DNA of 64,000 bases from Desulfonatronovibrio magnus (GCF_000934755.1 NZ_JYNP01000018.1:1-64000); one strand, 5' to 3'; numbered from the stretch's first letter, positions 27,257 to 37,485 are shown. The notes: generated by a model not told the origin, from the letters alone. Made by a program: numbers and translations.

Positions 27257-29665
27257 TTAGCTACCCTCAGACTGGGGCAAGGTAAAAAGCACGCTGGTGC
27301 CCTCCCCGACCCTGCTTTCAATACGTATTTTACCTCCATGCTTTTCCACAAAATCCTTGCAAAGAATCAAACCCAATCCAGTACTGGTCTCCCCTTCTGT
27401 ACCGGGCATGACACTTTTATGGGCAATGGAAAAAACTTTGGCGATATCATCCTCTTCCATGCCCATGCCATTGTCATGGATCCCCAACTCAACAAAATCA
27501 GCAATTTTTTCAGCTGAAATATTTACAGTGCCACCTCGTGGGGTAAACTTTATTGCATTGGAAAGCAGATTACGTAAAATGGTGTTGATCATAAACTCAT
27601 CAGCCCATACTTCAAGACCATCCGGGACTGATTGAACGATCTTAATTTTTTTTTGCGCAGCTACCGACTCCAGAACACCTGTGTTGATGGATACCAGTTC
27701 ACACAATTCTCGTGACTCCGGCTCAAACTTGATCAATCCACGCTGCATCCTGGCCCATTGCAACAAATTTTCCAACAAGGCAAACAGGCTCTTTGAAGAT
27801 CTGTAAAGCCCTGCTGATGCCTCCTTTATCTCGTCCCGGGTCCATGACACCCCGTCAGCTGCAATCATTTGAGACAGACTGAGCAGCCCTGACATGGGCG
27901 ATTTTAAATCATGTGCTATTATGGAAAAAAATTTATCTTTTTCAGCCAATGCCTGTTCAAGCTCCTGGTTAACCTCGGTCAGCTTTTCCTGAGCTTCTTT
28001 GCGCTGTGTTATATCTGTAGCAATTTCCATTCGCACCAGCCTGCCGTCAATCCAGTGAATGGCCCTGTCACGACAGTCGTACCAGCGCCCAGTCAGAGAA
28101 TTCCTGTATTCCCATGTATAAACTCCTGAGGGCTTGCCGTCCGGGCTTATCAACTCATGATTTGTACAAAATGAACATGGTCCATCCTGTTGTGCCTGTA
28201 TCACTTTCCAACATTCTTTACCAATAATATCCCCAAAAACTCTTGAGGCAAATTCATTACAAAAAAGCACTTTGTGGCTGTCCATATCAATAATAAACAC
28301 AAAGGCTTCAATACTGTTCATTACAGTTTTCAGTCGATCATGTGACAACATTAGTTCATTTCTGGCCTTGATGCGCTCAGAAATATCCCGGACCGCACCT
28401 ACTCTGTACTCATCAGTGCCAACCTGAAAATTCCTGGCTTCAAGCTCAGCATGAAATACTTCTCCATTTTTCCTTATCCCCCTGACTGTGTAGGGCCGCG
28501 CATAATCTTTAATTATATTTTCTCTGATTACTACATGATCTTCCGGGTGAAAGGCAACTTCAAGAATATCTCTCCCCAGAAGCTCATCTCGAGTGTAACC
28601 GAAGATCTTGGTCATTGATGTGTTTACATCCTTCACTATGCCGGATTTATGTATGACAATCCCTTCCATGGTTACATCAGAAAGAAGACGATAACGTTCT
28701 TCACTGACCAATAGATTTTGCTCAGCCAGCATTCGGTCGCTGATGTCTGTATGCGTTCCCACCATACGCATGGGATTGCCCTGTCTGTCGCGTTGAACTA
28801 CCTTCCCCCGGCCGCGTATCCAAAGCCATTCGCCATCACGCTTTAGAAACCTGAAAACCCAGTCCAGCACTTCCTTTTGACCTGAAAAATTGTCATCGAT
28901 AAGCTTCTTCAAAGTTATAAAGTCATCAGGGTGAACTCTTTTGGCAAACTCTTCAAATGTGCTGGCAAATTCCCCTGGTTCATATCCGGCCATGGTATAA
29001 TATCTGTCATCAAAATATAACTTGTCATCAGTAATATCCCAGTCCCAGATACCTTCGTTTATCGCGGTCATAACCTTGGCCAGTCTGTCCTCTCTCTCTA
29101 TAAGAGCTTCATTTTTCTTTCTGAGAAGACTGTACAATTCCAGGGCTTCAAGGGAAGACGCGCAGTTTTGACAAAGAATCATCACCAGAGGAATTGTGGC
29201 ATCAGGTAATCCCTGACCATGCTCCAGGTGTCCCAGAAATATCCCCCTGATTCTGGAAGCAGTTGCAATGGCCTGGATCATAAATCTGCCTTGTGTTTCT
29301 GAAGCAGAAGCAAAAACAGGCTTCTCACTGTTAATGGCCAGAGCAATCAGTCCATCATCCACAAGGTGGTCAAACTCCGAACAGAGCTGAGCTTTAGTAT
29401 CTGCAGGATCATTCAGTACAAAATCAAAACTGTTTGTTTCTTCATCTACAAGCCATATACCAATACTTTTAAACTGAGCAAGACGAATAATCCTGGAGGC
29501 AATATCCTTCAGAATATCCATTCTGTCTTCAAACCGGCCATGTTCAGGGCGAAAATCAGCCCAGTCAGCAGTAGAGTTCAGGGTATCAATTATATTTCTT
29601 TGTGTCTCTTCAAGAAATTTGACCCTTGTCTTCAACTTTTCTATCAGATCATCCTTCATCACCAC
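27257..29665 (-). CDS. Multi-PAS sensor histidine kinase
   Basis: An 802-residue cytoplasmic kinase without transmembrane segments. An N-terminal GAF-like region (about 1-190) is followed by three PAS domains (about 205-325, 330-440, 445-560; PAC segments such as GEWLWIRGRGKV and GEVFHAELEARNF). The HisKA box is FFSIIAHDLKSPMSGLL (about residue 580), followed by HATPase with N box NLLSNAIKFTPRGG and a GLGLILCKDFVEKHGG G2 box. It overlaps the HDOD gene by 17 bases. Its partner may be the receiver domain of the first gene in the operon. Confidence 0.92.
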   Translation of the reverse strand: MVMKDDLIEKLKTRVKFLEETQRNIIDTLNSTADWADFRPEHGRFEDRMDILKDIASRIIRLAQFKSIGIWLVDEETNSFDFVLNDPADTKAQLCSEFDHLVDDGLIALAINSEKPVFASASETQGRFMIQAIATASRIRGIFLGHLEHGQGLPDATIPLVMILCQNCASSLEALELYSLLRKKNEALIEREDRLAKVMTAINEGIWDWDITDDKLYFDDRYYTMAGYEPGEFASTFEEFAKRVHPDDFITLKKLIDDNFSGQKEVLDWVFRFLKRDGEWLWIRGRGKVVQRDRQGNPMRMVGTHTDISDRMLAEQNLLVSEERYRLLSDVTMEGIVIHKSGIVKDVNTSMTKIFGYTRDELLGRDILEVAFHPEDHVVIRENIIKDYARPYTVRGIRKNGEVFHAELEARNFQVGTDEYRVGAVRDISERIKARNELMLSHDRLKTVMNSIEAFVFIIDMDSHKVLFCNEFASRVFGDIIGKECWKVIQAQQDGPCSFCTNHELISPDGKPSGVYTWEYRNSLTGRWYDCRDRAIHWIDGRLVRMEIATDITQRKEAQEKLTEVNQELEQALAEKDKFFSIIAHDLKSPMSGLLSLSQMIAADGVSWTRDEIKEASAGLYRSSKSLFALLENLLQWARMQRGLIKFEPESRELCELVSINTGVLESVAAQKKIKIVQSVPDGLEVWADEFMINTILRNLLSNAIKFTPRGGTVNISAEKIADFVELGIHDNGMGMEEDDIAKVFSIAHKSVMPGTEGETSTGLGLILCKDFVEKHGGKIRIESRVGEGTSVLFTLPQSEGS

Positions 29666-30920
29666 TCCCCGGAACTATAATTTGCATTAAATCACGCAGT
29701 TGATTACTGGTTTGAGATACCACTTTGGTCAAAACACTTGGTTTAAGTCCGGTCACCTGCCATGCCTCTTTATCTATGGGCGTTACTCGCCTTGATCCGC
29801 TGTGCCCGAACCCCATGCCATGGGCAATGGAATCAGCAATCTGTACCAGTAAAGCTTCGTCAAGGTTATCCCAGCTACGTGCATGATGACGTGCAAGAAT
29901 GTCGGCCAGGGTGGGGGGGATATTCCATTCCTTTAGCAACGCCTCTCCAAGGTCAGCATGGGTAAAACCTGTATGCTTACGCTCAAGCTGATACAAGGGA
30001 ACCGGCTGTTCTGCAGCAGCAAGCAGAATCCCTGCGCAGACATCGGGATGATGCTTAATGAGAACCATTCTGCCAATATCATGGAGCAGTCCGCCTACAA
30101 ATACCCTTTCAGTATCAGGCATGCCTGCTTCAGCGGCCAGAATTCTTGCCAGAACTCCCACGGCAATACTGTGTTCCCAGAAATCGTTTACATTTACGAT
30201 ATCTTCAGGAATATCATCAAACATGGATGTCACGGAAATGCCCATGGCCAGGTTAGTGATCTCTACTGTGCCTACTATGGTCACAGCTCTGGACAGGGTG
30301 TCTATCCTGGAAATAAAACTGTAAAAAGTACTGTTGACTAATTTTAGCATTCTTGAAGAAAGACTTGTATCCTTACTGATAACTTCAGCAATATGAGCTG
30401 CAGAACTTACAGGGCTTTTGACCACTTCCATGATCTCATAAAAGACATCCGGTAATGACACCAGCTCAACTTCCCTTTTGACAAGGGACTCCATATCAAT
30501 CTTCTTCTTTTCTGGTTCATGGCAAATTAATTTTTTGAGATGATCATCCCGCCCCCGGTACTTCTCGACCACTTTTCTCGCATTTTTTCTGTCAAGCCCC
30601 TGGGTAATCTTCTTTGTAAAAAGCCATTCTAATTTTTTATGTACTTGAAAATTTCGGTCGCAACCTGCAAAACGCCAGTTCACCATAGCCTGCAGAACGC
30701 TGGTTACATCAGGATCAAAACAAGCAAAAAGATCAAGATCTTCTTCATCAACGGGCGGACCTTCAACCTTTGCTTCAGTAATGCCCCAGATGCGGGCGAT
30801 TTTTATACGCTCCTCGGTCAATCTGTGCCCGGTAGGCAAAATAAGCCTGCCTTTGCTTGTCCGTAAATCTGAGACCAGAATCATACCCGGCTTCAAATCC
30901 TCCATACTAACAACTCTCAT
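29649..30920 (-). CDS. HDOD-domain signalling protein
   Basis: This 423-residue protein has a short N-terminal region (LKPGMILVSDLRTSKGRLIL, like proteins that precede HD-GYP domains) and an HDOD domain (about residues 165-370) with SLPDVFYEIMEVV, DTSLSSRMLKLVNS and an intact HD pair in GGLLHDIGRMVL. HDOD proteins act in signalling and often bind partners rather than hydrolyse cyclic nucleotides. It sits between a cytidylate-kinase-like response regulator (4-base overlap) and a PAS kinase. Confidence 0.9.
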   Translation of the reverse strand: MRVVSMEDLKPGMILVSDLRTSKGRLILPTGHRLTEERIKIARIWGITEAKVEGPPVDEEDLDLFACFDPDVTSVLQAMVNWRFAGCDRNFQVHKKLEWLFTKKITQGLDRKNARKVVEKYRGRDDHLKKLICHEPEKKKIDMESLVKREVELVSLPDVFYEIMEVVKSPVSSAAHIAEVISKDTSLSSRMLKLVNSTFYSFISRIDTLSRAVTIVGTVEITNLAMGISVTSMFDDIPEDIVNVNDFWEHSIAVGVLARILAAEAGMPDTERVFVGGLLHDIGRMVLIKHHPDVCAGILLAAAEQPVPLYQLERKHTGFTHADLGEALLKEWNIPPTLADILARHHARSWDNLDEALLVQIADSIAHGMGFGHSGSRRVTPIDKEAWQVTGLKPSVLTKVVSQTSNQLRDLMQIIVPGSGDEG

Positions 30921-32167
30921 AACTGCTCCTCCCGTTGTCCCTGTTCCTTGCCAGTTAAAGAAGCAGTCTGTTTTTCAGAATAAGCTCTACGAATGGTTTC
31001 AGTTAGTTTTTTTATATCTACAGGCTTTTGCAGGCAGGCAAAAGCACCCATTTGAGCACACTGACGCAATTCTTTCTCCTGTCCCCCTCCAGACAAAATA
31101 ATAACAGGCAGATTTGCATGACTTCTTTTGATAAGGCTAAGAACCTGTATTCCATCAATTTCAGGCAGCATTAAATCAAGAATAACCACTTCGGGTTCAT
31201 CTTCTTCTATCAATTCCAAGGCTTCCTCTCCATTATATACTACAGCAGTGCCCATCTCTCTCATTCGCAAACGGTCTGACAATTTCTGGGCATACCTTTT
31301 TTCATCATCCACCAGCAACACTTTGGAAGGAGTTTCAGAATCAAAAGGACGATATACGTCTGTTTCAAACATATCCGGTCCGGCCTGGATCTCATATTCC
31401 ACATCCTCCACAAGATTTTCCATAATAGATTTCAGGTCTCCTTCCAGTTTTTCAGTACGCATGATATTTTTTTCCAGCCTGATGACAAGCTTGTCCTGGA
31501 TGAATTTGGCCCTGACTATCCAGCCTCTTAATGACAGTTCAGCCTCAATATCGGCTGTAAGAGCAAAATTCTCTGCTGCAAGCAAAGATTCTTTGTTGGG
31601 CAGCGTAACAGCCCTTTTAGCATAAGATCTGATGATAGATGCAGCCTCATCCACAGAAGATTTATCCATGGAAATGAGAATATCATAAAGTGAAGATTCC
31701 CAGGGGCCTTGATGGACGACATATTCTGTCCAGCGATAACGGCTTTCATCTTCTTGAGAAATCAGCTTGTTCAGATCGTTGGCGTTGAGATGATGCTGTT
31801 GGGCTGCTATCTCTAACCGATAGCTCAAATCAGCCGTCAGACACACCTTAAGTACATGAGTCAACCCTTTGGGTATAAGAAAACCGCCAAAACCGATTAA
31901 TAACAGGTCATGTTTAAGAAAATGGGCTGCCAGAACGGATTTATAGCAGGCAATACAACGTTGCTTCTCCTTGGTGAATTTATTGAATACTGATGTCTTT
32001 CCAAACAATGCTTTGTAAAACTTATCTTCCGCAATTTCATACTTTTCCGAGGCCTGTGCAATAATTTGCCTGTCCCGGACAATATTGAGCCGCATGTCAT
32101 TGACAAGACTGCTGACCACTTCCTCTTCCCGGCAATAGGGAGCACTGAAAACTGTAATTGTCGGCAT
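30917..32167 (-). CDS. Cytidylate-kinase-like domain fused to a receiver domain
   Basis: 416 residues. Residues about 1-200 resemble the cytidylate kinase-like family (PF13189 type: MPTITVFSAPYCREEEVV, then KFYKALFGKTSVFNKF, then LLIGFGGFLIPKGLTHVLKV), but the phosphate-binding loop lacks the G-x-x-G-K-S pattern, so catalysis is doubtful. Residues about 200-270 are a linker. Residues 285-400 form a receiver domain with KVLLVDDEKRYAQKLS, phospho-Asp in VVILDLMLPEIDG, and the conserved Lys in ACLQKPVD. Such fusions are known in sulfate reducers but their role is not. It is the first gene of a three-gene operon. Confidence 0.85.
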   Translation of the reverse strand: MPTITVFSAPYCREEEVVSSLVNDMRLNIVRDRQIIAQASEKYEIAEDKFYKALFGKTSVFNKFTKEKQRCIACYKSVLAAHFLKHDLLLIGFGGFLIPKGLTHVLKVCLTADLSYRLEIAAQQHHLNANDLNKLISQEDESRYRWTEYVVHQGPWESSLYDILISMDKSSVDEAASIIRSYAKRAVTLPNKESLLAAENFALTADIEAELSLRGWIVRAKFIQDKLVIRLEKNIMRTEKLEGDLKSIMENLVEDVEYEIQAGPDMFETDVYRPFDSETPSKVLLVDDEKRYAQKLSDRLRMREMGTAVVYNGEEALELIEEDEPEVVILDLMLPEIDGIQVLSLIKRSHANLPVIILSGGGQEKELRQCAQMGAFACLQKPVDIKKLTETIRRAYSEKQTASLTGKEQGQREEQL

Positions 32168-32207
32168 GGCTGTTTTTCCTCATAGCATTGAAATATGTTG
32201 TTTTGCA

Positions 32208-32350
32208 GCTGAAAGCTCAAAGCTCAAAGCTGAAAGCTCAAAGCTGAAAGCTGAAAGCTGAAAGCTGAAAGCTGAAAGCTCAAAGCTGAAAGCTCAAAGC
32301 TCAAAGCTGAAAGCTCAAAGCTGAAAGCTCAAAGCTCAAAGCTCAAAGCT
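32208..32350. repeat. AAAGCTS heptamer array upstream of the signalling operon
   Basis: About twenty nearly perfect tandem copies of the 7-base unit AAAGCTC or AAAGCTG. The array starts about 40 bases upstream of the start codon of the cytidylate-kinase-like response regulator, in its expected promoter region. Positions about 32390-32470 continue with degenerate TTAAAAC and GACTTTG heptamers. No gene is seen in 32168-32511. Confidence 0.9.
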
Positions 32351-32511
32351 GAAGAACTCGGACTTTGCACATCAAAAGTTTAGACTTTGGACTTGAACCT
32401 TAACCTTGGACTTAAAACTTAAAACCTAATACTTAAAACCTAATACTTAAAACTTAAAACCTTGGACCTTAGACATCACAGACTCCAGCCACATTATAAA
32501 GAAGAAGCCCG

Positions 32512-34377
32512 TCATGCAAATAACAGGTTAAGCATGACAAGTGAAACAACAAGAAAAAGAATGGTCATAATGCTTCCAGCCCTCATGAAGTCAGTATTTC
32601 TATAACCTCCCGGACCCATGATTAGAGCATTGACCTGATGAGTGGGAATAAGAAAAGAATTAGATGTGCTTATAGCCACAGTCAGGGCAAACATGGCTGG
32701 ATCAGCCCCGGACAACACGGCAATATTAATTGCCAGTGGGACCAGTAAAACCGTAGCTCCCACATTGGACATAAGCAGGGTAAAAACAGTAGCCAGAACT
32801 GCAACTGCAGCCTGCAGCACCCAAACAGGCACATCCCCCAGGACATTGATTGTCTGCATTGCTATCCAGGCTGCAGCTCCGGTAGATTCCATGGCCAATC
32901 CCAGAGGAATGAGACTGGCCAGCAAAAAAACTGATTGCCAGCTCACAGATTTATAGGCTTCGTCCATGGTCAACACACCGGCCACAACCATGGCAATAGC
33001 TCCTGACATGAGTGACACGGAAAGGCGAAGATCACTAAAAATTACCAATCCAAAAGTAATGAGAGAAATAATAACTGCATGGGGTAGTTTTTCATGCAGT
33101 ATAACCTCATGGGGAAAGTCTGAAGAAACCACAACAAAATCAGGATCCTTTTCCAGGGCCATTAAATCCTGCCAGAGGCTGTGCAGAACCAGAGTATCTC
33201 CGGCTTGCAGCGGCAGATCACGAATGTTGCCTCGTATGACCTGCCCCCCCCTGTTAATGGCCAGAACGCTGGTTCCATAGCTCCTGCGCATTGTGATGTC
33301 CATGAGAGTCTTGCCGATAACATTGGAACGGGGTGGAATAACAACCTCAGAAACACCAGCTGTTGAGGCCGATAGCACTTCGGCAAAATGCCTCATAACA
33401 CCATGACATTGCAGATCCATTTCTGAACAAACGTCATTAATATCTTCCCTGCTTCCCAGCAGAGCCAGTACTGCATCCTGTTCAATCACAATATCATAGG
33501 CAGGAGAAATCCTCATGTCTCGATTCTGATATAGTCCAATGATGGCAATTCTGTTGCCAAAAAGAGCCTCCACTTCTAAGACGGTCTTGCCATACAGAGG
33601 GCTTTCCCGCAGCACATGAATCTCAAATATATCACCTCTAAGTCCGTACAGTTTTCTAAAATACTCCACAGTGGAAATGTCCTGGTCTTTGGAGCTTTTC
33701 TTTACAGGAAGCACATACGGTCCAAACAGTGTAAAATATACTACTCCGGTAAAAATCAGAGTCAGTCCAATGGGAGTAACGTCAAACATGTTAAAACCGC
33801 GCATGGGTTCTACGGTTTCCGGAAGGGTGGCATTAAAGGTGCGGATCAAGTCATTCAGTAGAATAAGAGGACTTGATCCTATAAGAGTCAGTGTACCTCC
33901 AAGTATGGCACAGAAAGCCATGGGCATGAGCATTCTGGACATGGGAAGATCAGCTCGCACTGAGATACGCTTGATTACCGACATAAACAATGCTGCTGCG
34001 CCGACATTCTGCATAAGTCCGGAAACAATCCCCACTGTTCCGGAAATAATGGGTACAATGCGTTTCTCAGTTGTTCCTCCAAACTTGAGAATCAATGAAG
34101 CCAGCTTGTTCATCAGGCCTGTTTTATCTAAGGATTTGCCAAGGATAATAACGGCAATAATTGAAATGACTGCGTTACTGGCAAAACCGCTGAATAACTG
34201 GTCACCCGGAACCAGAACCGGGGCACCTGGAATCAGGATCAATAGCCCAATAATCATCATGATCAACACTGCAGCTACATCGACTCTGACCACTTCAGAC
34301 ACAAAAAGAAAAACCGTCAGGCCTAAAATCCCGAAAACCCAGATCATTTCCGGTGTTAATACAGATACTTCGCTCAT
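32512..34377 (-). CDS. SLC13-family permease with TrkA-C domains
   Basis: This 621-residue membrane protein has two halves of hydrophobic helices with two soluble TrkA-C domains between them (about residues 245-330 and 335-415, e.g. VLRESPLYGKTVLEVEALFG and SNVIGKTLMDITMRRSYG). The SLC13/CitT family moves sulfate, dicarboxylates or related anions, usually with sodium. C-terminal SNVGATVLLVPLAINI fits the family. The gene starts one base after the stop of a sigma54 activator, so both are probably one transcript. Sulfate or a sulfur oxyanion would suit the organism, but the substrate is unproven. Confidence 0.9.
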   Translation of the reverse strand: MSEVSVLTPEMIWVFGILGLTVFLFVSEVVRVDVAAVLIMMIIGLLILIPGAPVLVPGDQLFSGFASNAVISIIAVIILGKSLDKTGLMNKLASLILKFGGTTEKRIVPIISGTVGIVSGLMQNVGAAALFMSVIKRISVRADLPMSRMLMPMAFCAILGGTLTLIGSSPLILLNDLIRTFNATLPETVEPMRGFNMFDVTPIGLTLIFTGVVYFTLFGPYVLPVKKSSKDQDISTVEYFRKLYGLRGDIFEIHVLRESPLYGKTVLEVEALFGNRIAIIGLYQNRDMRISPAYDIVIEQDAVLALLGSREDINDVCSEMDLQCHGVMRHFAEVLSASTAGVSEVVIPPRSNVIGKTLMDITMRRSYGTSVLAINRGGQVIRGNIRDLPLQAGDTLVLHSLWQDLMALEKDPDFVVVSSDFPHEVILHEKLPHAVIISLITFGLVIFSDLRLSVSLMSGAIAMVVAGVLTMDEAYKSVSWQSVFLLASLIPLGLAMESTGAAAWIAMQTINVLGDVPVWVLQAAVAVLATVFTLLMSNVGATVLLVPLAINIAVLSGADPAMFALTVAISTSNSFLIPTHQVNALIMGPGGYRNTDFMRAGSIMTILFLVVSLVMLNLLFA

Positions 34378-34378
34378 T

Positions 34379-35761
34379 TTAATATAATATATCCCTTTTA
34401 AGATCTATACCATATTTTCTCATTCTGTTCAAAACAGTCACTCTATTGATACCAAGAATCCTGGCAGCCTGGGATTTGTTTCCCTTACTCTGTCTCAAGG
34501 CCTCAATAAGCTCATTTTTCTGATCCTTTTGGCCAGGGTTACCAGGACAGGATCCTGAAGCCTGAGGTACAAAGCTGCAGGTCAGATTATCAGGAAGATG
34601 CTCAGGCTTGATCAGATCCGAATCAGCAATCACAAAACTATACTCCAAAGCACTTTTAAGCTCCCGGATATTTCCCGGCCAGGAATAATCCATAAAAATT
34701 TTCATGGCCTGAGGACTGAGTCCCCTGACTTTATGCTTATTGTTGACAGACAGTCTTTTCATGAAGAAGTCCACCAAATGCGGAATATCCTCTTTGCGCT
34801 CCCTGAGTGCAGGCAAATGAATGGGTATGACATTAATGCGGTAAAAAAGATCTTCTCGAAATTCAGCCTGACCAATGAGAGTGGGCAGGTACTTGTTGGT
34901 GGCGGTAATAAAGCGTACATCCACGGAAATGGACCTGCTTTCTCCAACCCGCTCAAAAGTCTTGTTTTCCAGGACTCTTAAAAGTTTAACCTGTACCGGC
35001 ATGGGCAGATCCCCTATCTCGTCCAGAAAAATGTCACCTTTATGTGCAATTTCAAATCTGCCTTTACGATGTTGGACCGCCCCTGTAAAAGCTCCCTTAA
35101 CATGCCCAAAAAGCTCACTTTCCAGAAGTGATTCGCTGAGTGCTGCGCAATTGACCTGAACATATGGCTGCTCAGACCTGGGACCCAATTCATGAATTGC
35201 TCTGGCCACAAGTTCTTTGCCTGTTCCTGATTCACCACAGATAAATACCGGAAAATCACTTTGGGCTGCTTTTTCAATAAGATTAAAAATCTTTTTCATG
35301 CTGTCGGAGTACCCTACCATGCCATGAAAAACTGTGTCCTGGTCCAGCATCCGTGAAAGCTGCTGCACTTTGGTGTCCAGGATGTCCAGTTCAGAAATAT
35401 CGGTCATGATCTCCACTGATCCCAGGGCATTGGAGTCATCATCGTACAAAATGCTGGCTGTTTTAAGAACAGTTACATAAGAACCGTCCTTGCGCATGAT
35501 GTGGCACTTTCTCTTGATGATCTTTTTTTTCTCAAACAACTTGCACCATGCCCCACTTTCAGTATCCATAAGAAGCGTGCAAGCATCACACCTGAATATG
35601 GTACATGGCTTGTCAATCAATTCTTCTCTCTTATATCCCGTAATCTGCTCCAGTGCCTTATTGACCATCTGAATGGTTCCATCCTCTGCAACCACCAGCA
35701 GCCCCTCATGCATAATTTCAACAATATCCTTACAATATAAATTAAAACTCACAGGCTTCAA
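34379..35761 (-). CDS. Sigma54-dependent PAS/AAA+/Fis transcriptional activator
   Basis: A 460-residue regulator: PAS domain (about 10-130, with a Cys-rich insert CTIFRCDACTLLMDTESGAWC in parts), AAA+ domain with Walker A GESGTGKE, the sigma54-contacting GAFTGA loop, Walker B GDIFLDEIGDLP, and a C-terminal Fis helix-turn-helix (NKSQAARILGINRVTVLNRM). The PAS cysteines could bind a metal or sense redox state, by analogy. It probably activates genes with -24/-12 promoters; its tight link to the SLC13 permease suggests uptake control. Confidence 0.93.
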   Translation of the reverse strand: MKPVSFNLYCKDIVEIMHEGLLVVAEDGTIQMVNKALEQITGYKREELIDKPCTIFRCDACTLLMDTESGAWCKLFEKKKIIKRKCHIMRKDGSYVTVLKTASILYDDDSNALGSVEIMTDISELDILDTKVQQLSRMLDQDTVFHGMVGYSDSMKKIFNLIEKAAQSDFPVFICGESGTGKELVARAIHELGPRSEQPYVQVNCAALSESLLESELFGHVKGAFTGAVQHRKGRFEIAHKGDIFLDEIGDLPMPVQVKLLRVLENKTFERVGESRSISVDVRFITATNKYLPTLIGQAEFREDLFYRINVIPIHLPALRERKEDIPHLVDFFMKRLSVNNKHKVRGLSPQAMKIFMDYSWPGNIRELKSALEYSFVIADSDLIKPEHLPDNLTCSFVPQASGSCPGNPGQKDQKNELIEALRQSKGNKSQAARILGINRVTVLNRMRKYGIDLKRDILY

Positions 35762-35781
35762 CTCGCCCTCCTTCTTCTTAG

Positions 35782-36345
35782 AAGTAACTACAATCGTATA
35801 TGTAATAAATACAAAGCGTTATGGTTTTACCATACAGACTGCTTCGGTCGCTTAGGCTCACTTGTGGGTGACAGGTTTTCAGCAACCACATCCCTGACAG
35901 CTCAGGTGTCATTGCGAGCGAGTCTTCGAGCGCGGCAATCCTTGTTGCGAGCGAAGCGAAGCAATCTCGTGCTAAGGCTGAATTTTTAGTTACTCACAGG
36001 TTCGGTCCCGGTCCGCCCGGGTGAGGAGCTTACAAGTAACTACAATCGTTTTATTAATAAAATCAGATGTTTACAGTTTTTACAGTTTTCACATTTTTAC
36101 GATTTTTGCTTATGATTCATGCACTTTTGCCTGAAAAGTTCCGTCAAAGGTGGGAACTTTGCGCCTGGCACAGGGACTGTCCCTCGCTGTGTAAATTTTT
36201 TCATTAAAGCAAATTTCCTCCAGGAACCAATACAGCATCAATCTTTTATATAGTACCTCGCGGGGACTGTCCCAATTTCCAGAAAAGTGACAGACTCGTA
36301 AAGTTAGTCACAGGTTCGGTCCCGGCCCCCCCGGGTGAAGCGCTT
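35782..36345 (+). repeat. Composite dispersed repeat, units A and B
   Basis: Unit A is 35782-35994 (AAGTAACT to AGTTACT), then the spacer, then unit B 36034-36308 (AAGTAACT to AGTTAGT), then a final spacer with GTTCGGTCCCGG. The order matches the copy at 2.8 kb. The rest of 36346-37058 is AT-rich with no convincing gene. Confidence 0.85.
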
Positions 36346-36465
36346 CAAAAAAAATCAATCGTAAATGATTAATCACATGATTAAATATACAGCTTCAAAA
36401 TTTTACACAATAAAAAACATAAAAAAATAAATAAATTATATCAGATAGTTACGCAAAAAAAACCA

Positions 36466-36481
36466 TGGCATGAATTGTGCT
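36466..36481 (+). promoter_or_regulatory. Candidate sigma54 (-24/-12) promoter
   Basis: TGGCATGAATTGTGCT has GG and GC exactly 10 bases apart and one mismatch to TGGCAYG-N4-TTGCW. It points toward the cytochrome/molybdoenzyme operon, but about 575 bases upstream of the first start codon, which would need a long leader or a missed gene. Confidence 0.3.
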
Positions 36482-37058
36482 CAATAAATATGTGAAAAAG
36501 TACACATTGCCTTCACATATTTTTTTAAAAAAATCATTATATTTAACAGTTTGCCTTTTAACCTGTAACTTAGTCAATGGCTGTTCATCATGATCTGTAT
36601 GAAACATAATTTTTTTGCAATTAAACCCTTGGATGTGGCACAGGGACTGGAACTTACGGGATCCACTTGCCTCATAAATAAAACGTTTAAAACATCGGTT
36701 ATAGTTCAAGCTGGTCCGGGAATGCCTGCCCCATGCTTTACTGAAAAAAAGCTAAACTATTACAGTTTTTAACTTGACAATAAGCATTTCATAAGAAAAA
36801 CATTTACTTATAAAAATTTTAGACCAGGTTCCTGCACAGACTCGATCTTTTCCTGTATAAATTGGTGCATCACCTCAATTCAGCGTTAAAATGGAAAACG
36901 CGGGCTGCTGATTTCTAAAACAGGCAAGAAGCCAAATCCGAAATTAAGATCCGGTAAGATTTCAAATTTTTTATTTAAAGGCAGAAACCCGCTGGTTTGG
37001 TCCAAAACCCCCAGCTTGGAACTTTTCTAAATTGAACAACTTTATCAGGAGGTATGTA

Positions 37059-37406
37059 ATGAGAAAGATGGTCGCTTTATCTATTGTAGCAATTATGTTT
37101 GCAACCCAGATTGGGATAGCACTCGCAGCCATGGACGGCAACCCCAGAAAAGGAAGATTTCTTTTCAGGCAGGAATGTAGACCCTGTCATATGGAAAACC
37201 CCATTCATGAACAGCAGGAGTATCATGCCCATTATCTTGGACCTGATGCAAAGCGCCAGGCCGAGTGGATGGAGGTACTTGAAAACATTGATGAACTGCC
37301 CTGTTTCGAACACTGGAAAGAAATCTCTGATTCTGACATCAATGACATTTTCACCTACCTGTACAATGGTGCTGCAGACTCTCCTACTCCTGAAAGATGC
37401 GGCTAA
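37059..37406 (+). CDS. Exported monoheme cytochrome c
   Basis: 115 residues from the ATG at 37059, which follows AGGAGG; the in-frame TTG at 37032 is less likely. A Sec signal peptide (MRKMVALSIVAIMFATQIGIALA in two parts) is followed by one heme-binding motif, CRPCH, at about residue 39. A His/Gln-rich stretch follows, and a cytochrome-c-like EISDSDINDIFTYLYNGA near the end. It is the first gene before the molybdenum oxidoreductase (80-base gap), so it probably carries electrons to or from that enzyme in the periplasm. Confidence 0.88.
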   Translation: MRKMVALSIVAIMFATQIGIALAAMDGNPRKGRFLFRQECRPCHMENPIHEQQEYHAHYLGPDAKRQAEWMEVLENIDELPCFEHWKEISDSDINDIFTYLYNGAADSPTPERCG

Positions 37407-37485
37407 GAGTCTTTGACAACTTCTCTGCCCGGCACGCTGATTCATTAAAGCCTGTCGGGCGGATGAACCTAATAAGGAGCCTTTT

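Noticed and set aside
32208-32350. CRISPR-like array
   Set aside because: Units are only 7 bases, contiguous and without spacers, and no cas genes are near.
36449-36709. An 86-codon minus-strand frame in the AT-rich gap before the cytochrome gene
   Set aside because: No ribosome binding site, no recognisable domain, and it covers low-complexity sequence.
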